Assembly: GCF_050624435.1 (NCBI RefSeq)
Contig: NC_134530.1
Location: 144,562,721-144,626,720 of the forward strand
DNA length: 64,000 bases
From: Tenrec ecaudatus
Lineage: Eukaryota > Chordata > Mammalia > Afrosoricida > Tenrecidae
Direction: 5' to 3'
Shown piece after piece: positions 55,513 through 64,000 of the stretch. The first letter of the stretch is position 1; each line of letters opens with the position of its first letter. A program made the translations under genes and the position numbers. The notes below the pieces were generated by a model. It was not told where the DNA came from. It saw only the letters and a program-made list of their open reading frames with translations, and did no database searches.

Positions 55513-56814
55513 AGCCGACCCAAAGCAGAGATGTCAGGTGCACCTCCAGCCTGTCTAGGAACCTCCTGAGAGCAAATGATCCCAAAGCTTGGGAGAGGGC
55601 AGGGAACAGAGGTGCTGTCAAGTTCCCGGGATAAGAACACCGCTGAAAGGGCTCCATGCTAGTTGAATGAGCAAGCAAACAAGTGGCTGGTCCTCTGAGC
55701 AGAACCAACGCGCTCCCTGGAGCACTGCAGGGCATCAGGACGTGATGCCCTGGGATGCCCCAGGGCCCTCTCAGGAGACGCTCCTCACCATTCCACCTTG
55801 GCTCTGAGGACCCCTCCAGCCATGGGCTCTGCTGACACACAGTCAGCACTCCCCTCCTTGTTGTCCCCCAGCCCCAAGTCGCAGCAGATAACTAACATTA
55901 GCAGGCCAGCGTCAGCACAGAGGCCCTTTAAGATGCATGGCCTGGCTGGAGGGCCCTAGACAGAGCTGGGTGTATTTTTAGCTCCTTGAGTATCTGGAAA
56001 GGAATGGAGATGCAGTTCCAGTTACAGACACGGGCAAATCAGTATTCTGCTACTGGTCTCCACACTGGAGCAGTTTCCATTCAGTGTCTCCAAAGCAAGG
56101 TTGCCATGGAGATTGGGTGCCAAGGCAACCGAACTTCCTGTAGGGAAACAGTCGCACAGGTAGAGCTGTGGGCCAATGGGGAGGGAGGAGCCCCTTGGAT
56201 GGCCAGCTTCCTCTCCTGAAGGCAGCAGTTGCAGAAGTCCCTAGGAAGGAGTCAATCTAGAGATGGGCACACTGGCTCTGGAATGTCATCCAGGGGAAGA
56301 TGCATTCTGTTTGCATCGTCACACCTGCTGTGGGACTGGTGTAATTCTCCCTCTGTCCCTTCCTGCCCCTAGGGCTTTGGCCACCCAAGGCATCGTCTAG
56401 GAACTGCTTGAGGAGGAAAGATTAAGTACCAAGTATAAGATCCACCAGTCCTGGTAGATACCCAGGATGCAGGGCTCTGCGAGAGACGTGGAGGTGTCAA
56501 GTCAACCTAGTCTTAGTGAATGACTTGGAGCAAGCTACCATTCTCGGTCGCGCTGCTATATGGGTCCTTAAGGCCATTCTGGGAGGCTACTGAGGCAGGT
56601 GACACAACCCTCATTTACCCATTCATCAACACATAGGGCCCATGCACCTGATATGCAAGGCAGCCAGGATGAACCATCGGAGACTCCAAGAGAGTAAGTG
56701 GGCCACGGCTGGTTACAACAGCCAGCGAGAGCTGGCCCAGGAGACACAGGGACCAGTAGGTCTGTCCAAGCTATAGTTTCAGTTGGTGGAGCGTCCAAAG
56801 AAGCTGTTAGGGAG
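55513..56814. other. Intergenic unique DNA
   Basis: No feature is recognised. Confidence 0.5.
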
Positions 56815-57010
56815 TGTTTAGCCTGATCCTCGCCCTGCACAGAAGAGAAACTGAGGCCCAGGGATAGCAAGTGACTTGGTCTTTTGGGAAGTTGGAGGTA
56901 GGGCAGGGCCAGGAGGCTTTGGTTCATTCTCCTCAAAGTTTTTACCCGAGAAACCTGCTGCTTCCAACACTTACTGGACACGTGCTCTGTGCCAGGCACT
57001 GGGCCAGCGA
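56815..57010 (-). repeat. MIR/L2-like relics, antisense
   Basis: CACAGAAGAGAAACTGAGGCCC, AGCAAGTGACTTGG and, further on, GTGCTCTGTGCCAGGCACTGG are typical inverted MIR/L2 blocks. Confidence 0.6.
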
Positions 57011-57800
57011 GGAATTACATGCAGTTGCTATTAAGACAGATCTAACCACAGCGACCCAAACTAGGCTTTTGTTCTCTTGAAATCCAGAGGCAAGTCCTCC
57101 AGGACTAGTGTGGATGCCGCGCCTTCTCGCTTTCTTGACGGCTGCTCTTGGGACATAGATTCCATCGGAATACTTCCGAGATGGCTGCTGTCGTTTTTTT
57201 AAGCCATCACATGTACATTCCCGGCAAGAAAAGAGGGAAGAGGACAGGGGCCCAGGAGAGTGCATGCACACTGATCTGTCTGGTCAGTCCATCCTGCCCC
57301 AACCCCAGCCCCTGCCCCTGCCCCTTTAGGAGTTTCCCTGTAAGCTGTCTACCCTCCACTCACAACCTATTGGTAGCTCCTCGATGCGAGTAAGTGAGGT
57401 TAGGAGATGCCTTTTGCCTGGACACCTTATAAAATTGGGACTGTGGTAGGAATGAAAATTGGGAGAACGAGATTGGGCGCGACTAGCAATCTCTCTCATG
57501 GGCAATTTGCCAGGCATTGTCTGGGAATAAATAATAATAATAGAGTTCATTTGGACTCATAATCTTGGACAAAAGCATACTGACATATCTTTCTGCAGAG
57601 GGCTGGGATGGGTTCGAACTGCCCATCTTTGGCAGAATGGGTAGACAGCTTTTTTAAAAAAGGAAAAAGCTAAAAATGACCAGTGTTTGTTGTCTGCTTC
57701 TTAAAACGTCTCTGTCCTTTCTAAGCTGTCTGCGGTGTGTATGCATTTATTTGGCAGCACGGGGTGAAGGGTAGGGGGGCAGAGGGTGGGGGGAGGCTTC
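57011..57800. other. Intergenic, mostly unique
   Basis: A decayed AfroSINE piece (GGGTTCGAACTGCCCATC) lies near 57610. No gene. Confidence 0.5.
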
Positions 57801-57839
57801 CTTTAAATCATCCACAGAGGTCCAGAGTTCCCTCTGCTT

Positions 57840-58250
57840 TGCAGCGCCAAGTTCCTTAAAGTCGTCTTTGAACAACGCCAGGGTCCGCTCAACGCAGTTG
57901 TTGGAAAGCCGCAGACCCAATCACCCTTGGAAGAGGCGCAGCGGACCATGGAGCTGGAGACAGTGGAGGCTGAGGCAAAACCAGCTCTCCTGCCCTGAGC
58001 CCGGCTCCTCCCCCTCGGCTCACCCTCGGCTCCTCCGTCTGGGAGCACCTCCCACACAGTCTCCTCCAGGCTGAAACACGACGCCCTCGGGACTGCTGGG
58101 CTGCAGGCCACCCGCCTGCGGGAGTCACTCTGAGCAGCAGCAGGGCAGAGCTTCTGAAGGCGAGCTCAGAACTTGCAGCGCCTCTCGGACGGCTCTGGTT
58201 ATTTATGAATCAGAGGTGTCCTCCACAAGTGCCCACAAGGTAGGTCAAGG
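57840..58250. promoter_or_regulatory. CpG-bearing, repeat-free segment, possible regulatory element
   Basis: This segment has more CpG than its surroundings, no recognisable repeat, and an AT-rich motif (GGTTATTTATGAATCAG) followed by a donor-like CAAGGTAGGTCAAG at 58239. It could be an enhancer or an exon of a non-coding RNA. No protein frame of interest is seen. Composition is the only evidence. Confidence 0.25.
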
Positions 58251-59196
58251 ACGTGGAGGAGTCTCCCCTCCTCCCCACTGGTCACCCACAGCCCAGGATT
58301 CCAGGGGCAGGACAGGGGGACACTGGGGACTTACCCAGGCATCCTCCCAACAGACAGCCCCACCCCCCAACAATATTTTTAAGTCATAGTTTGTCCAGGA
58401 CATGATGCCAGCGCTTTCAAGAGAAGGAGATGGAAAAGTGACGGTCAGTCTGTCGAATTTGAAACTGAAACATGGGCTTGGTTACTTATGAGACGAGGTG
58501 GACGCACCCAGTTTATCCCAGTCCTCGTTCTCTCCGTGTTCTTTCTCTAAGGAGCGCCGATTTCATCTGGGGGGGGGGCAGGGGGGCTGTGTGCGGCTAG
58601 AGTACGCCCCCCCCCACGGCTCACTTGGGGCTGTGATGTCCTCAGGGATGGACAGAGGAGCTAGAGGTAGAGCCTGTGGGCAGGGTGTCTGTTCCCGGAT
58701 AAAAGGTCCAAGTCCCAGAGGAGTGTGCATCTGGGCCTCATCCACCCTGTCTCCGGCCTGGGGTGAGGTGGAGGCGCCGAGAAGGGAGCAGCCGTTGTGT
58801 GCCACAGTTGGCAGGAAGCGCACGAAGATGTGAGATCCAAACACAAAAGGCCCGTTTGAGGAAGCCAGCAGGGTTGGGGATGGCAGCATCTGCCACAGGG
58901 AAACAAATGCGGTCTGAACAGATGCCTACGGATGGTCAGAGGCAGTGTCTTTGAGGGTCACAGACTCACACCAGCCAGGCTCGCGCCCTTTACAGTCAGC
59001 GAGTGGCCAGGCTTGGGAGCAGCTCACCCTCTTTAGCAAGGAAAGACACCGATCCTCCCGACAGAACTCCCAGAGGCTCCTCCTGGTTGTTCATCTGTAT
59101 CTATCACTCTGGGGGACCGTGAAGAAGGAAGTCTCCTGGCTTGTTTTCATTCCTCCCAAGAGAGAATGTGGCATGCCAGAGAATGTTCGTTGGCTG
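58251..59196. other. Intergenic unique DNA
   Basis: A (G)9 run lies near 58570 and a C-run near 58610. No gene. Confidence 0.5.
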
Positions 59197-59955
59197 ATGT
59201 GTCAGGCTGGCTTCTTCAGAGAAGCCAAACCAGTGATATATCCTTACCTATTAAATTCCATGATATATATTTGTGTTATATGTTATAAATATTTATATGT
59301 CCATATATACATCTGGAGAGACTGAAATCTGTATCAATAAAATGAAGAGCTCACACCATTGTAGAAGTAGGTCAGTCCAGTCCAATTCAAGTCCAGGTGT
59401 TAGACGTTTCTCTTGACTCTCGTAGCTGCAGGGGTTGACGAGCCAGGAAGCTGGAAGACCAACCAGAAAGCAGGAAGGCCTCACAGTGGTTGATGGATAC
59501 CGCGGTAGAGGAGCTCCAGGTCAGCCGATTAGGCTTATGGCTGCAGAGACCAATGAAGCCAAGGTCACCATGTCAGATGGCAGGCTGCTATGGCTCCCAG
59601 GGTCAGCAGGCGATATGACAGGCCACAGACTCGGGTCCCAAGAGCCAGAGGTTGTGGAGTCTGATGCAAGGCCCAGATCCAGCAAGAAGTCAGCAAGCTC
59701 CCCCGCAGTGACTCCCTAGAGAAGAATGAGGCCACACACCAGAGGGGATTTCCTTTCAGCTCCATCAAGGCTGTGACCTGAGTAAGGGGGTTGCATGTCA
59801 CCCCAATCCTCCCACACTGCCTGGCATCTCACAGCAGATGCCGTCATGGAGTTTAGTACATTAAGTTACCCTACATCCTGGGGGATTGCGACTGGGCCCA
59901 ACCACTGAGGATCCTGGCCCAGCCAGGATGACCTAAAACCTAACTGTCACTGCTG
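59197..59955. mobile_element. Lineage interspersed repeat, LTR-like
   Basis: GTGTCAGGCTGGCTTCTTCAG, a TA-rich stretch, CTGGAGAGACTGAAATCTG, GGTTGATGGATACCGCGG, GAGCTCCAGGTCAGCCGATTAG and GGCATCTCACAGCAGATGCC occur in the order of a roughly 0.75-kb repeat I recall from afrotherian genomes. It is non-coding. The class is uncertain. Confidence 0.5.
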
Positions 59956-60309
59956 AGTTGACAGAGAATTAAAACCTTGATCTTCCCATGCCCAGGCCAG
60001 GAACAAGGTCTTCTCCCTTGCCCTTTCAACCCATTGATGGCGTAAGACTATTCTTCACTGATGGGCCCTAGATCACGAGTCTTTTGGGGTACTAAAGTCC
60101 TAAGGCTTTGTAAGGGGGTGACTCTACCACCTGTTCGATTTTTCACAATTCAACCAACATCTTTTTGAATACCCATTCCTTGTTTCCATAACCTTCACGA
60201 AATGACCTAATGGCTCAAGGAGATCTTGCAAAGAAACAAAAACCAGAGATAATGTCAGCGCTGCAAGCACAAGGAACCATTAAAACATGCCTGGAATGAT
60301 TGTGCTCCT

Positions 60310-60468
60310 CTGCAGCCCCAAGCAAGCTGACTGATTCAGACTCCCCCATGGGGTTTCCAAGGCTGTAATCGCTATGGAAGCAGACTGCCCTGGCTTTCTC
60401 CAGGTCGGGACAGCTGAGCTGTCAATTAGCATCTGAGCACTTAGCTCCTGCATCACAAGGGCTGCTTC
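60310..60468 (-). repeat. AfroSINE, antisense
   Basis: GGGGTTTCCAAGGCTGTAATC, GGAAGCAGACTGCCCTGGC and the inverted head CATCACAAGGGCTGC are clear. Confidence 0.8.
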
Positions 60469-60479
60469 TCTACAAGTTC

Positions 60480-61140
60480 TTTCTCAGCCACATTAGACGC
60501 CCAAACAATCACCATCTAATTGAATCTAAAAAGGAGTTGGCAAAAAAAAAAAAAATCAACATTTTAAAGATAATTCCCTAAAATATCGCTTGACATTTAT
60601 TATCCTTAATGAAGATTATTTCACTAAGAGGTTTTGCCTTGAGATATTAGCTAACGATAGCAGAAAGCTCCCCAATTAGTAAGAAAATTTAAAACCAAGC
60701 ATCGGGAGCATGAAGCTAAACCTCAATATATTTTTTTCATTGATGACTAAATTTGTTGCACGACTTAATCCAACATTCAAAAGCATTTCACAAAATTTAA
60801 TGAAGAACCGATAAAGGAATCTTTAGATGTTTGTTAGGATGGCAAAACACCAAAAGCTGCATGCCCTGAGGGAAAAACTTGCTTCTCCGACCATGAAAAA
60901 CTGTTGGAGTCCTACATAAAGAACCAACGTGGGGCCAAAAATGTATTCTTTTGTCAGCAAACATTATTCAAAGATGCATCGAAAACACTGCTGGACTTTT
61001 AAAGAAATGAATATTATTGCAAACTGTGTGCTATTCTGAACGTTTATTATCGAATTGCTCTAAAATGCAGAGATCGCTAACCCCTCTGTCTGAGGGGTTT
61101 GCTAGACTCTGCTTGCATAATAGAAGTGCATTAGAAAGAG
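60480..61140. other. AT-rich, repeat-free, conserved-looking block
   Basis: This is about 660 bp of complex AT-rich sequence with TAAT/ATTA and AATTAG motifs and an (A)14 at 60542-60555. It has no match to the repeat families around it and no coding frame. It looks like a candidate conserved non-coding element on composition alone. Confidence 0.3.
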
Positions 61141-61167
61141 AGTTTTGGAGCCACTATCATGAACGAC

Positions 61168-61372
61168 AGCAGCCCTGGTGGCACAACGACGAGGCGCTCA
61201 GCTGCTAACCAAAATGCTGATGATTTGAGCCCCCGGGGCTGCTCCTCCGGAGAAAACACCTGGCGATGCTCCTATGAGATGACACTCTGGAAAACCCTGG
61301 GGGCAGCTCCCCTCTGCCTTCTGGGGTCACTCTAAGTCAGCCTCACCTCAGAGGTACAGGCAGCAACGACCG
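61168..61372 (+). repeat. AfroSINE, sense, full length
   Basis: AGCAGCCCTGGTGGCACAACG, GCTCAGCTGCTAACCAAAATG and GGGGCAGCTCCCCTCTGCC are present. Confidence 0.85.
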
Positions 61373-62956
61373 AATGTCTGTGTGGGAAAGAGAACGTGGC
61401 GTGTTTTGTTTTGAATAAAAATGCTGTATGGGTAAACCATTAACTGGAATAAGAAGAGGAGTCGGAGGTGACGTGACAAAGATAGAACCTCGCTCCAAAG
61501 TCATTCTCTGGACAGACTAGAAGCCAACCTCAGATGCGCATTTAATGATGAAACGCCCCTGGATGATGTTAGTTTTATAAACATAATGTCTTTAAAATAC
61601 AGTCGAGTGCTTCAAAAACACTTACTGTGAAGTGGACAAGGTTGGCACAGCAGATCCGTTTTCCATGCAAGTCATGTGCATGTGTTGCATCTCACTGATT
61701 ACAACCCCACAAGGCAACATCACTTATCCCCCTTCCTCCTGTGTTTCCGGTTTCCCTTCCTCCCTCTCCCTGACCCTTCTGAATGTTGTCCTTGGGCAAA
61801 TGCTGCCCTCGGAACTCAAACGGTTGCTTATTCTGCGGTATGTGCCCCTCCCTATTACTATTGCTCCCCTTACCAACTTGCCCTTTATTGGCCTGAAAAC
61901 TGAACCTAAAGGGCAATTATGGGTGAGCGTCTTGGGATTCCACCATCTCTATCCAACCAGTAAGCCTGGGTTTGTGTGTTTTTTTCATTACTTTTGAGTT
62001 TGGTTCCATATCTGGGGCTCTGCCTTCCCTAGGTGCTGTCGATCTCTTTCAACTTGCCTGTCTGTTTGGGGTCTGGGTTGATGACAAAATAGTGCTGGGA
62101 CCCCATGTTTCTCCTGCACTTCTTTGGTGCTGGCTTCCTGGGTCCTCTCTGGAGACCCCTACCCATCACTCGGGCACATACTTGTCTACTCTTCCCTGCA
62201 TCACGACCCGATGGCCTGTCACTCCAGCTGCATGGCTGAGTCCCTGAGCTCGGCCCACCGAGATTCCTCGTAACCCCAGCACCCAGAACAGAACTCAGGA
62301 ACACCGGAGCAAGCTGCCCTCGGGCCTCCTGCAGTCCATGCTTGTGGGTCTCATGCCTCACATGTCTGGGGGTCTCAGGGTCACTGTCTGCACCTGTCAC
62401 ATACGCATATGCCTGTGAGAAAGGTGTGGCCACGTGCTGTTACCCTAGAGTTCCCGCCCTCCTGGTGCCTGGGGGACATGTGGGGTCAAGACTGGTGAAG
62501 GGGCTGAGGCTGCTCTGGAGGCAGCTGGCTGCACAGGCCCAGGGAGCTGAGGGAAGAGTTGTAGGCCCAAATCCATTTAGCGGCATCCTAAGAGATTTTT
62601 GGTGCATGAGGCTTGATTTAAAAATATAGGAGAATTTAAGCTTTTTTCCACACCTGCCCGGGGAAAGCGGTCCAGTCGCCTGGGTTAATATTAGTGCTGT
62701 TTATTTTCCCACGTTGACATTTCCCTTGCCGTCTGAGATGGCTGCTGGGGATTGAATGACTGATATTGACACTGGCAGCCTCCGTGCCGAGAGGATTACC
62801 AAGGAGTAAGTATGAGTTTGCCTGGGCAAAACAGACTGACAGATGCCCAGAAATCCGTGGGCCACGCCAGACTGGGCCATCCAACAACAAGCACTTGCCC
62901 TGCAGTTGTTTCTGGCCTTCAAAGGGGCTTGTACATGACGGAACCTAGGCTGCTGC
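61373..62956. other. Intergenic unique DNA
   Basis: No gene. The stretch 62560-62650 (ATTTAGCGGCATCC, TTTAAAAATATAGG) is AT-rich and free of repeats. Confidence 0.5.
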
Positions 62957-62975
62957 TGGTGGTGGTGGTGGTGGG
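62957..62975 (+). repeat. (GGT)n microsatellite
   Basis: About six GGT units. Confidence 0.85.
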
Positions 62976-63025
62976 GTGCGCCATGTGGGGCCCTGGTAGG
63001 TGCAAAACTCCGGTTTGTACCCAAA

Positions 63026-63225
63026 ATAAGACACAAACCAACTCCCTGCCATCAAGTGGATTCCGACTCATCGCGACCCCACAGGACAGGGGAGAAGTAC
63101 ACCTGTGGGTTTCTGAGACTGCCACTCCATGGGAGTCAAAAACCTCGCTTTCTCCTGTGGGGCAGATGGTGGTTTTGAACTGCTGACCTTGCATAAGCAG
63201 CCCCATGACTAGCCACGATGCTGCC
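63026..63225 (-). repeat. AfroSINE, antisense, near full length
   Basis: CCCTGCCATCAAGTGGATTCC, CATCGCGACCCCACAGGAC and GGTTTTGAACTGCTGACC are preserved. Confidence 0.88.
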
Positions 63226-63263
63226 ACTAGGAGAGGGAAATCCAGGTGTGTGAGGCAATAGCT

Positions 63264-63430
63264 AGGAGCCCTGGTGGTGTAGTTACGCATCGGGCTGCTC
63301 ACCACAAGGTCTGCAGTTAAAAATGCCAACATCAGGAGAAAGAGGCTTTCTTTCTGTTCTGATGAACCGTGACGGTCCTGGACACCCACAGAGGCTGGTC
63401 GACTCGGTCCTATAGCATCACTTTGAGGCA
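63264..63430 (+). repeat. AfroSINE, sense, diverged tail
   Basis: GGAGCCCTGGTGGTGTAGTT and GGGCTGCTCACCACAAGGTC form a well-kept head. Later blocks are eroded. It makes an inverted pair with the copy about 40 bp upstream. Confidence 0.85.
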
Positions 63431-63488
63431 ATAGTCTCTCTCCCTAAAACCAAACCAAACGCTTCTCTTCCCAACTCCGAGTGAGGAA

Positions 63489-63604
63489 GAGCCCAGGATG
63501 GAGGTCGTCACTGGAGGATCACTTTACCAGTCTTTGCAGCTAGTACTACCCTGCCCCGTGGGGTCACTGGGAGTCAGAATCAACTCCACAGCAGTGGGTT
63601 TGGT
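63489..63604 (+). repeat. AfroSINE tail, sense
   Basis: ACTACCCTGCCCCGTGGGGTC, GGGAGTCAGAATCAACTCC and GCAGTGGGTTTGGTG form the 3' half. Confidence 0.8.
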
Positions 63605-63650
63605 GTCGAGAGCAAAGCTCCCCCTCGCTCCCTGACCAAATGGATTCCCC

Positions 63651-63829
63651 AAACCAAAGCCTGCCATGACGTCAACCCTGACTCAAAGGTACCCTGTAGG
63701 ACAGAGTAAACTGTTCCTCAATGTCTCTGAGACACGGTGAGAACAGTCTGCCACGCCTTTCTCCCAAGAGAAGCTGGTGCGTTTGACCCGCCTACTGTAC
63801 GGTTAGCAGCCCAATGCTTAGCCGACTGG
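63651..63829 (-). repeat. AfroSINE, antisense
   Basis: AAACCAAAGCCTGCCATGACG, TAGGACAGAGTAAACTGTTCC and CTGTACGGTTAGCAGCCC are present. It lies tail to tail with the copy before it. Confidence 0.82.
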
Positions 63830-63911
63830 ATTAGGGAAGAGGGGCTATTTTTCCCGTGTTGCCCTTAGTACAACTGAGGCAGACCGGAACTCCAAAAGGA
63901 GCACTTGAATT

Positions 63912-63912
<1 letters not shown>

Positions 63913-63987
<75 letters not shown>
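63913..63987 (+). repeat. (AG)n microsatellite
   Basis: About 37 uninterrupted AG units, close to the window end. Confidence 0.98.
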
Positions 63988-63992
<5 letters not shown>

Positions 63993-64000
63993 TATTAGCA

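Noticed and set aside
1..64000. CRISPR arrays, operons, phage or bacterial defence genes
   Set aside because: The window is clearly vertebrate. The regular short repeats are all microsatellites or SINE clusters.
26306..64000. A second protein-coding gene downstream of KCNC4
   Set aside because: No frame shows family resemblance, splice-linked exons or a CpG-island start of its own. Remembered human synteny also gives a long gap to RBM15.

Overview
This is a mammalian genomic window. It carries one complete multi-exon gene, KCNC4 (voltage-gated potassium channel Kv3.4), on the + strand from about position 1 to 26,300, followed by roughly 38 kb with no recognisable gene. The repeats point to an afrotherian and most likely a tenrec. 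More than 35 tRNA-headed SINEs of the AfroSINE type lie on both strands. Two L1 3' ends have the 3' UTR type I associate with tenrecs. Several fragments come from an RTE/BovB-like LINE. One 198-bp element matches the horizontally transferred hAT transposon SPIN, which has been described in tenrec but, as far as I know, not in elephant. The species call is inference from memory of these families, not a database result.

KCNC4 layout: a GC-rich CpG-island promoter and 5' leader (1-763); exon 1 (764-1441) with the N-terminal inactivation peptide and the zinc-binding T1 domain; a 13.7-kb intron 1 full of SINEs; exon 2 (15179-16115) with S1-S6 and the pore; a 2.5-kb intron 2; exon 3 (18607-18810) with the cytoplasmic tail. 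Exon 3 then has at least two candidate terminal exons in the same splice phase. One at 21040-21212 resembles the C-terminus of the paralogue Kv3.2. The other, at 25184, adds 20 residues, gives a 626-residue protein and leads into a 3' UTR ending at a canonical AATAAA (26284). All junctions follow GT-AG and keep frame.

From 26.3 to 64 kb I see no real gene. Human synteny, as I recall it, places a long intergenic stretch between KCNC4 and RBM15, which fits. This part holds AfroSINEs, MIR/L2 relics, two L1 insertions with target-site duplications, RTE fragments including a reverse-transcriptase piece with YADD, the SPIN-like element, two opposite copies of a lineage repeat, microsatellites, one possible processed-pseudogene relic and some AT-rich, conserved-looking unique DNA.

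I found no CRISPR array, operon, tRNA/rRNA gene or novel multi-gene system. The most notable points are the SPIN-like element, the alternative KCNC4 C-terminal exons, the strong second start codon that would remove the inactivation ball, and the dated L1 insertions.
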